From the NCBI GenBank assembly GCA_015064895.1, contig SVRI01000007.1, forward strand, positions 22,961 to 86,960: 64,000 nucleotides of DNA. The letters are read 5' to 3'. Every line of letters begins with the position of its first letter. Position 1 is the stretch's first letter. Below are positions 52,011-60,535 of this stretch, piece after piece. The notes beneath the pieces are model-generated. The model saw nothing but the letters and a program-made list of their open reading frames with translations, made no database searches and had not been told where the DNA came from. A program made the translations under genes and the position numbers. Source of the DNA: Oscillospiraceae bacterium (GTDB taxonomy: Bacteria; Bacillota; Clostridia; Oscillospirales; CAG-382).

Positions 52011-52028
52011 TTGTGATATAATTAACAA
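52011..52028 (+). promoter_or_regulatory. Rex-like operator over the hydrogenase operon promoter
   Basis: TTGTGATATAATTAACAA matches 12 of 14 fixed positions of the Rex consensus TTGTTAA-N4-TTAACAA. The right half is perfect. It overlaps the extended -10 promoter TGATATAAT (52014-52022). The rex gene is in the same window. Fermentative hydrogenases are known Rex targets in clostridia. Confidence 0.65.
52014..52022 (+). promoter_or_regulatory. Extended -10 promoter of the hydrogenase operon
   Basis: TATAAT (52017-52022) preceded by TG one base upstream. The -35 region (near 51994) is poor. The leader is short, about 30 nt. The DNA upstream (51861-52010) is AT-rich and otherwise without recognisable features. 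Confidence 0.6.
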
Positions 52029-52060
52029 CATGAAATATTAAAATCAGGAGGTATGCTTTA

Positions 52061-52558
52061 ATGGCAACTACAATTTCATCTGTACCCTTCAAGGATACAG
52101 CAGAAAAGGCTGCAAAGCTCGACGAAATTATTGCAGCCCACAAGGACCAGCCCGGTGCTCTTATTCCCATTCTTCAGAAGGCACAGGACGTTTACGGTTA
52201 TCTTCCCATCGAAGTTCAGACTAAGATTGCTGAAGGTCTCGATATTTCCCTTGAAAAGGTTTACGAGGTTGTCACATTCTATGCTCAGTTCTCCCTTAAT
52301 CCCAAGGGCGAATACAACTTCTCTGTTTGTCTCGGTACTGCTTGCTACGTTAAGGGTGCAGGCGACCTCTTTGACAAGCTTAAGCAGATTCTCGGTATCG
52401 AAGACGGCGGTTGTACACCCGACGGTAAGTTCTCACTTACATCCTGCCGCTGCGTAGGTGCTTGCGGTCTTGCTCCCGTACTTCTTGTAAATTCCGACGT
52501 TTACGGCAGACTTCTTCCCGACGACGTTAAGGGTATCATCGAAAAATACTCTGCATAA
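52061..52558 (+). CDS. hndA: [FeFe]-hydrogenase NuoE-like subunit
   Basis: 165 residues with the thioredoxin-like [2Fe-2S] fold of the complex I 24-kDa subunit. Cluster cysteines lie in CLGTACYVKGA and SCRCVGACGLAPV, and the N-terminal ALIPILQKAQDVYGYLP is family-typical. It is the small electron-transfer subunit of NAD(P)-linked bifurcating hydrogenases. AGGAGG precedes the ATG. It opens the operon and is separated from its NuoF and HydA partners by seven regulatory or sensory genes and the [2Fe-2S] subunit gene. Confidence 0.92.
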   Translation: MATTISSVPFKDTAEKAAKLDEIIAAHKDQPGALIPILQKAQDVYGYLPIEVQTKIAEGLDISLEKVYEVVTFYAQFSLNPKGEYNFSVCLGTACYVKGAGDLFDKLKQILGIEDGGCTPDGKFSLTSCRCVGACGLAPVLLVNSDVYGRLLPDDVKGIIEKYSA

Positions 52559-52600
52559 CACCGATAAATCGCAAACCTTTTACAAAAGGCGGTTTTATTT

Positions 52601-52948
52601 ATGAAAATTTCTGAAATTGCAACCTTACTCGACGCAAAGGTACTCTGTTGTGAAGAAAGTATTTCACACGAGGTTCATTCTGCCTGCGGCAGCGATATGA
52701 TGAGCGACGTGCTTGCTTATGTTAAGAATCAGGCTGTTCTTCTTACGGGACTTGTAAATCCCCAGGTTATAAGAACTGCAATGATGATGGACATGAGATG
52801 TATCGTTTTTGTCCGCGACAAGAATCCTTCCGATGAAATGATTGAGCTTGCCAAGGAAGCAGACATTGTTCTTCTTTCTTCTCCCAAGCGTATGTTTGAC
52901 GCTTGCGGCATTCTCTACAGCGGCGGACTTTGTCCGAATGAGGTATAG
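52601..52948 (+). CDS. DRTGG-domain protein 1
   Basis: 115 residues. The protein shows the DRTGG fold pattern: an opening MKISEIATLLDAKVLC, a mid-region DMMSDVLAYVKNQAVLLTGL, and a C-terminal DIVLLSSPKRMFDACGILY. DRTGG domains occur in HPr kinase-associated and CBS proteins and are common in [FeFe]-hydrogenase operons. Ligand and role are unknown. A paralogue is encoded at 54669-54998. AAAGGCGG lies upstream of the ATG. Confidence 0.8.
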   Translation: MKISEIATLLDAKVLCCEESISHEVHSACGSDMMSDVLAYVKNQAVLLTGLVNPQVIRTAMMMDMRCIVFVRDKNPSDEMIELAKEADIVLLSSPKRMFDACGILYSGGLCPNEV

Positions 52949-52951
52949 ACA

Positions 52952-53386
52952 ATGGACAACACAACTCCCCTTACCTATTCCTTTACTGTTCACGGTGACG
53001 ATTTTTCGTCGGCAGGCGAAGCTTCGGTTCAGGTAAAAAAGATTCTCCGCAGTATCGGTTTTGATGCTGATACCATAAGACGAGTATCAATTGCCATGTA
53101 CGAGGCTGAAATCAACATGGTTATACACGCAGGCGGCGGTGTTGCCGACCTTTATGTATACCCCGACAAAATCGTAATCGTTTTAACCGACAAGGGTCCC
53201 GGCATTGCAGACATTGGTCTTGCAATGAGTGAAGGCTATTCCACAGCACCCGACAACATCCGTTCTCTCGGATTCGGTGCGGGCATGGGTCTTCCCAATA
53301 TCAAGAGATATTCCGACAATCTTGACATCGACAGTAAGCTTGGAGAAGGTACAAAACTTACAATCACAGTAATACCCCAGAGGTGA
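52952..53386 (+). CDS. RsbW-like GHKL ATP-binding protein
   Basis: 144 residues forming one HATPase_c domain of the anti-sigma/serine kinase type. The N-box is YEAEINMVIHAGGG, G1 is LTDKGPGI, and G2 is GFGAGMGLPNI. Such proteins phosphorylate or sequester partner proteins with STAS or similar domains. No sigma factor is nearby, so its target may be the adjacent DRTGG or HydA-like protein. It follows DRTGG-1 by three bases and overlaps the next gene's ribosome-binding site. Confidence 0.85.
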   Translation: MDNTTPLTYSFTVHGDDFSSAGEASVQVKKILRSIGFDADTIRRVSIAMYEAEINMVIHAGGGVADLYVYPDKIVIVLTDKGPGIADIGLAMSEGYSTAPDNIRSLGFGAGMGLPNIKRYSDNLDIDSKLGEGTKLTITVIPQR

Positions 53387-53391
53387 ATACT

Positions 53392-54669
53392 TTGAAAGAG
53401 TACAAGCATTCTGTTTCCCTTGACGTTTCAAGATGCAAGGGCTGCATTACCTGCTTGAAACGTTGTCCCACCGAGGCAATAAGAATCCGTGACGGCAGAG
53501 CCGTTATTGATTCGGAAAGATGTATTGACTGCGGTCAGTGCATTATGGTTTGTCCTCACAAGGCTAAACGCGCCAATAACGACAAGCTTTCAGACATCCC
53601 CTTCGGCAAGAAATATGTAATTGCACTTCCGCCACCGAGTCTTTACGGACAGTTTGCAAATCTTGATGACGTTGATTATCTGCTGCAAGGTCTTCTTGAC
53701 ATGGGCTTTAATCATGTTTTTGAGGTTGCACGTGCCGCAGAGCTGGTTACGGAGTACACAAGACTTTATCTTGCACGTAAGGATATACAGCATCCCGTTA
53801 TAAGTTCGGCATGTCCAGTAGTCACAAGACTTATTTCACTGCGTTTCCCCTACCTTTGTGACAACATAATTCCCATACTTTCCCCCATGGACATTGCGGC
53901 AAATATGGCAAAGGACCAGGCAAAGGAAAGACATCCCGAGCTTCGTGACGAAGACATTGTTACAGTTTTCATAGCACCCTGTACCGCAAAGACAAGTTAT
54001 GTCAAAAACGGCTTTGCTGGTGAAAAGCAAAATGTTGACTATGTTGTATCAATGAGCGATGTTTATTTTGAGCTTATCGGTATTATGAAAAAAGAAACCC
54101 CGCCGCTTCCCGTATCGCGTGTCGGTATGATAGGTATGAGCTGGTCGGTTTCGGGCGGTGAAGCCACTTCCCTTTTAAATGACAGATATCTTGCCGTTGA
54201 CGGCATTGAGAACATAATAAAGGTTCTTGATGAACTTGAAACAGGCAACTATCCTTTCCTTGACTTTATTGAGCTTAATGCATGCTCAAGCGGCTGTGTC
54301 GGCGGTGTACTTACCGTTGAAAACCCGTATATTGCCAAGGTTAAAATCCAGAACCTCAAGAGATACTTACCTGTTATGCAGTCAAGATACTCTAAAGAGG
54401 TTATCGAAAATCTTCCCGAGCAGTTCTCTACCGACATGTTTGTGATGAACTCGGTTACAAAGTCAGGTTCAGACATGCTGGCGGCAATGAGTCTTATGAA
54501 GAAGGCACAGGAGGTTTACGCCGTGCTTCCCGAATTTGACTGCGGTGCCTGCGGCTCACCTACCTGTATGGCATTCTCACAGGATGTTGCAAAGGGAAAT
54601 GCGGTCCTTACCGACTGTCTTATGCTCGGAAGAAAGAATAAAGCAAAAAACGAGGGCGGTGACATTTAA
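53392..54669 (+). CDS. [FeFe]-hydrogenase-like iron-sulfur protein, candidate redox sensor
   Basis: 425 residues. Two N-terminal [4Fe-4S] motifs (CKGCITCLKRCPTEA and CIDCGQCIMVCPHKA) precede a HydA-like domain. All four H-cluster-type cysteines are there, in SSACPVV, APCTAKTSY and LNACSSGCVGG, but the surrounding catalytic residues differ from HydA. The C-terminal DCGACGSPTC looks like another [4Fe-4S] site. Relatives act in proposed sensory hydrogenases. No PAS domain is fused. The TTG at 53392 is five bases after GAGGTGA. A GTG nine bases earlier overlaps that site. Confidence 0.85.
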   Translation: MKEYKHSVSLDVSRCKGCITCLKRCPTEAIRIRDGRAVIDSERCIDCGQCIMVCPHKAKRANNDKLSDIPFGKKYVIALPPPSLYGQFANLDDVDYLLQGLLDMGFNHVFEVARAAELVTEYTRLYLARKDIQHPVISSACPVVTRLISLRFPYLCDNIIPILSPMDIAANMAKDQAKERHPELRDEDIVTVFIAPCTAKTSYVKNGFAGEKQNVDYVVSMSDVYFELIGIMKKETPPLPVSRVGMIGMSWSVSGGEATSLLNDRYLAVDGIENIIKVLDELETGNYPFLDFIELNACSSGCVGGVLTVENPYIAKVKIQNLKRYLPVMQSRYSKEVIENLPEQFSTDMFVMNSVTKSGSDMLAAMSLMKKAQEVYAVLPEFDCGACGSPTCMAFSQDVAKGNAVLTDCLMLGRKNKAKNEGGDI

Positions 54670-54998
54670 TGAAAGTTTCGGACATTATTTCTAAATGCTC
54701 CTTTAATCTGCTTGTCGAAGCAGACACCGAAAGAGACATAACCGGAGTTTACACGGGTGACCTTTTAAGCTGGGTTATGGGTCACGGTGAAGAAGGACAA
54801 TGTCTTGTGACTATCATGTCAAATGTCAACGTACTTGCAGTTGCATCCTTACTTGATTTATCCTGCGTAATTCTTGCTGAAAACGTAAAACCCGACGACG
54901 AGTTCATGGAACTTGCAAAGGAAAAGGAAATCAACGTTCTTTCTTCAAGTGAAAGTGCTTATACAATATGTACACTTTTATATGAGGCACTCAAATGA
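54669..54998 (+). CDS. DRTGG-domain protein 2
   Basis: 109 residues, similar in layout to DRTGG-1 (opening MKVSDIISKCSFNLLVEADT, ending INVLSSSESAYTICTLLYEA). The start overlaps the previous stop by one base (TAATG), and its stop overlaps the PHP start (ATGA). The tight coupling suggests equal amounts of the sensor-like protein, DRTGG-2 and PHP protein. Confidence 0.78.
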   Translation: MKVSDIISKCSFNLLVEADTERDITGVYTGDLLSWVMGHGEEGQCLVTIMSNVNVLAVASLLDLSCVILAENVKPDDEFMELAKEKEINVLSSSESAYTICTLLYEALK

Positions 54999-55735
54999 GC
55001 AAGTACTATTACGATTTGCACATTCACTCCTGTCTCTCCCCTTGTGCCGACGATGATATGACACCAAATAACATATGCGGTATGGCAATGCTACAGGGAC
55101 TTAATATCGTAGCACTCACCGACCACAACACCTGCGGCAACTGTGAAACCTTCATAAAGGTAGCAAAGAAGCACGGTCTTATCGGTATTGCGGGAATGGA
55201 GCTGACAACGGCGGAAGATATACATATTATCTGTTTATTCGAGCATCTCGAAAAGGCAAAGGCTTTTTCCGATGAGGTTCAGAAATACAGACTTTCGTTT
55301 CCCAACAACGTAAAGCTCTACGGACAGCAGATGTACATGGATGAAGAAGACAATGTTGTGGCGGTTGAAGAAAACTTTCTTCCCATGGCAACAACCCTGG
55401 GACTTGAAGATGCGGTAAGTCTTGCTTTGCAATATGATGCTGTTGTCTACCCTGCTCACATAGACAGAATGGCAAACGGCATTGTGGCAATACTCGGAAC
55501 CTTGCCTGAAAGCCCCGACTTTTCATGTATAGAGTTTAATTCTTGTGAGGATATTGAAAAGTATAAAAAGGATTATCCGAAGATTTGTGAAAAGGCATGT
55601 GTTATTAACTCAGATGCCCACAATCTATGGAGTATAAACGAGGCTGAAAACTTTCTTTTACTTGATGACGAGCCGTACAGCTCCGAAAAGGTAAGACACG
55701 AGCTTTTCAAGGTGCTTCGGGGCGTAAAGGAGTAA
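54995..55735 (+). CDS. PHP-domain phosphoesterase
   Basis: 246 residues with the PHP metal-binding motifs in order: DLHIHSCLSPCADDD, ALTDHNT, AGMELTT, HIICLFEHL, YPAHIDR and NSDAHNLWSI. PHP proteins hydrolyse phosphate esters, including protein, nucleotide and histidinol phosphates. In this operon it could reverse phosphorylation by the GHKL proteins, which is inference. AAATGA coupling links it with DRTGG-2. Confidence 0.9.
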   Translation: MSKYYYDLHIHSCLSPCADDDMTPNNICGMAMLQGLNIVALTDHNTCGNCETFIKVAKKHGLIGIAGMELTTAEDIHIICLFEHLEKAKAFSDEVQKYRLSFPNNVKLYGQQMYMDEEDNVVAVEENFLPMATTLGLEDAVSLALQYDAVVYPAHIDRMANGIVAILGTLPESPDFSCIEFNSCEDIEKYKKDYPKICEKACVINSDAHNLWSINEAENFLLLDDEPYSSEKVRHELFKVLRGVKE

Positions 55736-55741
55736 TACAAA

Positions 55742-56293
55742 ATGAAAGAGCTTTCACTCAACATTCTTGATATTGCACAAAATTCCGTTACCGCCCGTTC
55801 GACGCTCATTAGAATTGACTTATATGAGACTGCCGACACCCTGACAATTACCGTGTCCGACAACGGCTGCGGCATGTCAAAGGAAATGGTAGAGAGTGTA
55901 ACAAGCCCCTTCACCACAAGCCGTACCACAAGAAAAGTAGGACTCGGTATTCCCCTTTTCAAAATGGCGGCTGAACAGACAGGCGGTCATCTCACTGTTA
56001 CTTCAAAAAGTGAAAAGGAATTTCCCCACGACCACGGAACAGTCACCTCGGCTTTGTTTTATAAAAATCATCTTGATTATACTCCCCTCGGGGATATAAT
56101 AAATACTATTGTTACTCTTATTCAGGGTATGGGTGAAATAGATTTAGTATTTACCCACAAATCCGACACACTTGATGTTCTTCTTGACACAAGAGAAATA
56201 AGAGAAACCCTTGGCGGCGACATCCCGTTATCTGTACCGGATGTTCTCGTCTGGATAACTGAGTTTTTAAAAGAAAAATATAATATATCTTAA
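55742..56293 (+). CDS. Histidine-kinase-like GHKL ATPase
   Basis: 183 residues. The HATPase_c motifs are N-box LNILDIAQNSVTA, G1 VSDNGCGM, F-box TSPFTTSRTTRKVGLGIPL and HGTVTSALF. There is no dimerisation or phospho-acceptor helix, so it is not a classical sensor kinase. The C-terminal 75 residues are an unassigned alpha/beta extension. It sits between the PHP gene and the [2Fe-2S] subunit gene with GGAG upstream. Confidence 0.85.
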   Translation: MKELSLNILDIAQNSVTARSTLIRIDLYETADTLTITVSDNGCGMSKEMVESVTSPFTTSRTTRKVGLGIPLFKMAAEQTGGHLTVTSKSEKEFPHDHGTVTSALFYKNHLDYTPLGDIINTIVTLIQGMGEIDLVFTHKSDTLDVLLDTREIRETLGGDIPLSVPDVLVWITEFLKEKYNIS

Positions 56294-56311
56294 GAAAGTG
56301 AGGAACTAGAA

Positions 56312-56671
56312 ATGAAATCATTAGCAGAACTCGCTGCAATCAGAGACAAGATGAAGGACAAGGTTTCCCTTCGTGAAGGCTCAAACGAAACAAGAATCGT
56401 TGTAGGTATGGCAACTTGCGGTATCGCCGCAGGTGCAAGACCCGTTCTTAACGCATTCGTTGAAGCTGTTGCAAAGGAAGGTCTTTCCGACACTGTTACT
56501 GTTCTTCAGACAGGCTGTATCGGCATTTGCCAGTACGAACCCGTTGTTGAAGTTTATAAGGCAGGCGAAGACAAGGTTACTTATGTACATATGTCTGAAG
56601 ACAAGGTTGCCAAAGTAATCGAACAGCACATCAAGGGCGGCAAACCCGTTGCTGAATACACAATGAAATAA
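56312..56671 (+). CDS. hndB: Thioredoxin-like [2Fe-2S] ferredoxin subunit
   Basis: 119 residues. A helical N-terminus is followed by a thioredoxin-like [2Fe-2S] domain with cysteines in MATCGIAAGA and TGCIGICQYEPVV. It matches the HndB-type subunit found in NADP-reducing hydrogenase operons and the N-terminal domain of the NuoF-like protein encoded next. It passes electrons to the flavoprotein subunit. GAGG precedes the ATG. Confidence 0.88.
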   Translation: MKSLAELAAIRDKMKDKVSLREGSNETRIVVGMATCGIAAGARPVLNAFVEAVAKEGLSDTVTVLQTGCIGICQYEPVVEVYKAGEDKVTYVHMSEDKVAKVIEQHIKGGKPVAEYTMK

Positions 56672-56691
56672 TAACGGAGGAAAACAAAATT

Positions 56692-58494
56692 ATGATACGT
56701 TCACATGTATTGATTTGCGGCGGTACCGGTTGTACTTCTTCCGGCAGTGCTGCAGTTCACGAAAAGTTTGAACAGGAACTTAAGGCTAACGGTCTTGAAA
56801 ACGAAATCAAACTCGTTCAGACAGGTTGTTTCGGTCTCTGTGCTCTCGGTCCTGTAGTTATCGTTTATCCCGAAGGTACATTCTACAGCCGTGTTACAGC
56901 TGACGACATTCCCGAAATCGTTTCGGAACATCTTCTCAAGGGTCGTCCCGTTCAGCGTCTTGTTTACGATGAAACAGACGGTGCAAAGACTGACGACCAG
57001 CCCGTAGCACTCAGTGATACAAGCTTCTACAAGAAGCAGAAGAGAGTAGCTCTTCGTAACTGCGGTGTTATCGACCCCGAAAACATCGAAGAATACATAG
57101 GTACAGGCGGATATCAGGGTCTCGGTAAGGTTCTTACAGAAATGACTCCTGAAGAAGTTATTGACACAATCCTCGCATCCGGTCTCAGAGGTCGTGGCGG
57201 TGCAGGCTTCCCCACAGGTCAGAAGTGGAAGCTCGCCAGAACTCTCGTTCAGGACGGCGGTCAGAAGTATGTTTGCTGTAATGCCGACGAAGGCGACCCC
57301 GGTGCATTCATGGACAGATCCATCCTCGAAGGCGACCCCCATGCTCTTATTGAAGCTATGGCAATTGCAGGTTATGCAATCGGTGCTGACCAGGGTTATG
57401 TATATGTTCGTGCTGAATATCCTATCGCCGTTCAGAGACTTCAGGTTGCTATCGACCAGGCTCGTGAATACGGACTTTTAGGCGATGATATCTTCGGCAC
57501 AGGCTTCAAGTTCAACCTTGACCTCAGACTCGGTGCAGGTGCATTCGTTTGCGGTGAAGAAACAGCTCTTATGACATCCATCGAAGGCAAGCGCGGCGAA
57601 CCCAGACCTCGTCCTCCGTTCCCTGCTGTTAAGGGTCTTTACGGCAGACCTACTGTTCTTAACAACGTTGAAACATATGCAAACATTCCTCAGATTATCG
57701 TAAACGGTGCTGACTGGTTTGCATCTATGGGTACAGAAAAGTCCAAGGGTACAAAGGTATTTGCTCTCGGCGGTAAGATTCACAACACAGGTCTTGTTGA
57801 AGTTCCCATGGGTACAACTTTACGCGAAATCATCGAAGAAATCGGCGGCGGTATTCCGGGTGGCAAGAAGTTCAAGGCTGCTCAGACAGGTGGTCCTTCC
57901 GGCGGATGTATTCCTGCTCACCTTATCGACACACCTATCGACTATGACAACCTTCTCGCAATCGGCTCCATGATGGGTTCGGGCGGTCTTATCGTTATGG
58001 ACGAAGACAACTGTATGGTTGACATTGCTAAGTTCTTCCTCGAATTTACGGTTGATGAATCCTGCGGTAAGTGTACTCCTTGTAGAGTTGGTACAAAGAG
58101 ACTTTACGAAATCCTTGACAGAATCACAAAGGGTCAGGGCAAGCTCGAAGACATCGACAAGCTTGAAGAACTCTGCCACTACATCAAGTCAAGTGCTCTC
58201 TGCGGTCTCGGTCAGACAGCTCCTAACCCCGTTCTTTCCACACTTATGTACTTCAAGGATGAATATATTGAACACATCGTTGACAAGAAGTGTAGAGCAG
58301 GCGTATGTAAGGAACTTCTCTCCTTCAAGATTATCGAAGATAAGTGTAAAGGCTGTACAAAGTGTGCACGTAACTGTCCCGTTGGTGCTATTGAAGGTGC
58401 TGTTAAGCAGCCTCATATCATCAATCAGGACAAGTGTATCAAGTGCGGCGCTTGTATTGACAACTGTGCCTTCAAGGCAATTATCAAGGAATAA
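56692..58494 (+). CDS. hndC: [FeFe]-hydrogenase NuoF-like flavoprotein subunit
   Basis: 600 residues. An N-terminal thioredoxin-like [2Fe-2S] domain (about 1-100; CGGTGCTSSGS, TGCFGLCALGP) is followed by the NuoF core. That core has SGLRGRGGAGFPTGQKW, the FMN/NADH site NADEGDPGAFMDR, VCGEETALMTSIEG and the [4Fe-4S] motif ESCGKCTPCRVGTKRL. Two C-terminal [4Fe-4S] motifs follow (CKGCTKCARNCPVGA, CIKCGACIDNCAFKA). It is the NAD(P)H-oxidising or reducing subunit and the likely bifurcation site. Full length for the HydB/HndC type. Confidence 0.95.
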   Translation: MIRSHVLICGGTGCTSSGSAAVHEKFEQELKANGLENEIKLVQTGCFGLCALGPVVIVYPEGTFYSRVTADDIPEIVSEHLLKGRPVQRLVYDETDGAKTDDQPVALSDTSFYKKQKRVALRNCGVIDPENIEEYIGTGGYQGLGKVLTEMTPEEVIDTILASGLRGRGGAGFPTGQKWKLARTLVQDGGQKYVCCNADEGDPGAFMDRSILEGDPHALIEAMAIAGYAIGADQGYVYVRAEYPIAVQRLQVAIDQAREYGLLGDDIFGTGFKFNLDLRLGAGAFVCGEETALMTSIEGKRGEPRPRPPFPAVKGLYGRPTVLNNVETYANIPQIIVNGADWFASMGTEKSKGTKVFALGGKIHNTGLVEVPMGTTLREIIEEIGGGIPGGKKFKAAQTGGPSGGCIPAHLIDTPIDYDNLLAIGSMMGSGGLIVMDEDNCMVDIAKFFLEFTVDESCGKCTPCRVGTKRLYEILDRITKGQGKLEDIDKLEELCHYIKSSALCGLGQTAPNPVLSTLMYFKDEYIEHIVDKKCRAGVCKELLSFKIIEDKCKGCTKCARNCPVGAIEGAVKQPHIINQDKCIKCGACIDNCAFKAIIKE

Positions 58495-58508
58495 GGAGGC
58501 AGCATAAA

Positions 58509-60260
58509 ATGGAAATGATTAATGTAATTATCGACGGTCATTCTTACAGCGTAAAGAAGGGTGCTACAATCCTCGAAGCATGTAAGAGTGTCGGCATAGA
58601 AATCCCTACTCTCTGCTACTTAAAGGAAATCAACGAAATCGGTGCTTGCCGTCTTTGCGTTGTTGAAGTTAAGGGTGCAAGAAGCCTTGTTGCTGCTTGT
58701 GTATATCCCATTGACAGAGAAGGTACTGAAATTCTCACACACTCCCCTGCAGTTCTCAAGTCCAGAAAGGCAACTCTTGAACTTCTCCTTTCTCAGCATG
58801 ACAAGAAGTGTCTCTCCTGCGTAAAGAGCGGCGACTGCGAATTCCAGAAGCTCTGCCGTGACTACGGTGTAGAAGACGAACACAAGTATGACGGTGAAAC
58901 ACCCGTTTACGACATCGACACATCAATGCCTCACCTTATCCGTGACAACAACAAGTGTGTACTTTGCCGCAGATGCGTTGCTGCTTGCGACAAGAACCAG
59001 GAAGTTGCTGTTATCGGTGCAAATGAAAGAGGTTTCAAGACTCACATCGGTCAGGCATTTGAACTCAACCTTAACAATGTTGCTTGTATCGGCTGCGGTC
59101 AGTGTATCACAGTTTGTCCTACAGGTGCACTCATGGAAAGAGACGACACTGAAAAGGTATGGGCAGCTCTTGCTGATCCTACAAAGCACGTAGTTGTTCA
59201 CGCAGCTCCTTCTATAAGAGTTACACTCGGCGAATGCTTCGACATGCCTATCGGTTCTGTTGTAACAGGCAAGATGGTTGCAGCACTCAGAAGACTCGGC
59301 TTTGCTAAGGTATTTGATACAAACTTTACTGCTGACCTTACAATCATGGAAGAAGCTCACGAACTCTTAGAGAGAGTAAAGAACGGCGGCAAGCTTCCCA
59401 TGATCACATCCTGCTCACCCGGATGGGTTAAGTTCTGCGAACACTACTTCCCCGACATGATCGACAACATGTCTTCCTGCAAGTCTCCTCAGCAGATGAT
59501 GGGTGCAGTTATCAAGACATACTACGCTGAAAAGATGGGTCTTGACCCCAAGGACATCTTTGTAGTAAGCGTAATGCCTTGTACAGCTAAGAAGTTTGAA
59601 ATCGGCAGAGACGATCAGGCTGCTGCAGGTGTTCCCGATACTGATGTTTCCATCACAACAAGAGAACTTGCAAGAATGATAAAGAGAGCAGGTATCAACT
59701 TCACTTCACTTCCCGACGAAGAATTTGATTCACCCATGGGTCTCGGCTCCGGTGCAGGTACAATCTTCGGTGCAACAGGCGGCGTTATGGAAGCTGCTCT
59801 CAGAACTGCAGTTTACTGGCTCACAGGTTCTAACCCCGAAAAGGTTGAATTTGAAGAAGTCAGAGGTACAGCAGGCATCAAGGAAGCTACATACACAGTT
59901 AGCGGTGTTGAAGTTAAGGTTGCTGTTTGCTCCGGTACTGCAAACGCAAAGAAGCTTCTTAACATGGTAAAGAGCGGTGAAAAGGATTACACCTTCATCG
60001 AAATCATGGGTTGTCCCGGCGGTTGCGTAAACGGCGGCGGTCAGCCTACTCAGCCTGCTTCTGTTAGAAACTTTGTTGACCTCAAGGCTCTCAGAGCAGC
60101 AGCTCTTTACGAAGACGACAAGAATCTTCCTGTCAGACTTTCTCACGAAAACGAAGACATCAAGACTATCTACAAGGAATACTTTGGCGAACCCGGCAGC
60201 CACAAGGCTCACGAGTATCTCCATACTTCCTATGTTGCTAGACCTAAGGTTCAGTACTAA
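58509..60260 (+). CDS. hndD: NAD(P)H-linked [FeFe]-hydrogenase catalytic subunit
   Basis: 583 residues. An N-terminal [2Fe-2S] plant-ferredoxin-type domain (CYLKEINEIGACRLCVVE) is followed by a His-ligated [4Fe-4S] site (HDKKCLSCVKSGDCEFQ). Then come two [4Fe-4S] motifs (CVLCRRCVAAC, CIGCGQCITVCPTGA) and the H-cluster domain. L1 is TSCSPGWVKF (near 300), L2 is MPCTAKKFE (near 357) and L3 is MGCPGGCVNGGGQ (near 500). All H-cluster ligands are intact. It reduces protons or oxidises hydrogen. GGAGG precedes the ATG. Tandem terminators follow. Its maturases HydE and HydG are encoded at 10.3-12.8 kb. Confidence 0.97.
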   Translation: MEMINVIIDGHSYSVKKGATILEACKSVGIEIPTLCYLKEINEIGACRLCVVEVKGARSLVAACVYPIDREGTEILTHSPAVLKSRKATLELLLSQHDKKCLSCVKSGDCEFQKLCRDYGVEDEHKYDGETPVYDIDTSMPHLIRDNNKCVLCRRCVAACDKNQEVAVIGANERGFKTHIGQAFELNLNNVACIGCGQCITVCPTGALMERDDTEKVWAALADPTKHVVVHAAPSIRVTLGECFDMPIGSVVTGKMVAALRRLGFAKVFDTNFTADLTIMEEAHELLERVKNGGKLPMITSCSPGWVKFCEHYFPDMIDNMSSCKSPQQMMGAVIKTYYAEKMGLDPKDIFVVSVMPCTAKKFEIGRDDQAAAGVPDTDVSITTRELARMIKRAGINFTSLPDEEFDSPMGLGSGAGTIFGATGGVMEAALRTAVYWLTGSNPEKVEFEEVRGTAGIKEATYTVSGVEVKVAVCSGTANAKKLLNMVKSGEKDYTFIEIMGCPGGCVNGGGQPTQPASVRNFVDLKALRAAALYEDDKNLPVRLSHENEDIKTIYKEYFGEPGSHKAHEYLHTSYVARPKVQY

Positions 60261-60363
60261 CTTACTTTCTCTTTGATAAAAAGAGAAAGTAAGCAAAGAG
60301 AAAATAATTTAGCACCATCATTTTATGGTTTAGATTTAAATTATCATTTCTCGGATACGATTA

Positions 60364-60400
60364 TTCCCCGACACCAAACAACGGCGTCGGGGAATTTTTC
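60364..60400 (+). terminator. Terminator 1 of the hydrogenase operon
   Basis: ATTCCCCGAC (60364-60373)/GTCGGGGAAT (60387-60396) followed by TTTTT. Confidence 0.88.
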
Positions 60401-60501
60401 ATACTCTTTGATAAAAATAGAAAGCAAGCAAAGAGAAAATAATTTAGCACCATCCTTTTTATGGTTTAGATTTAAATTATCATTTCTCGGATACGATTAT
60501 T

Positions 60502-60535
60502 CCCCGACACCAAACAACGGCGTCGGGGTATTAAA
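60502..60535 (+). terminator. Terminator 2 (repeat copy 2)
   Basis: CCCCGAC (60502-60508)/GTCGGGG (60522-60528). The T-run is interrupted (TATTAAAT), so it is probably weaker than copy 1. Confidence 0.55.
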
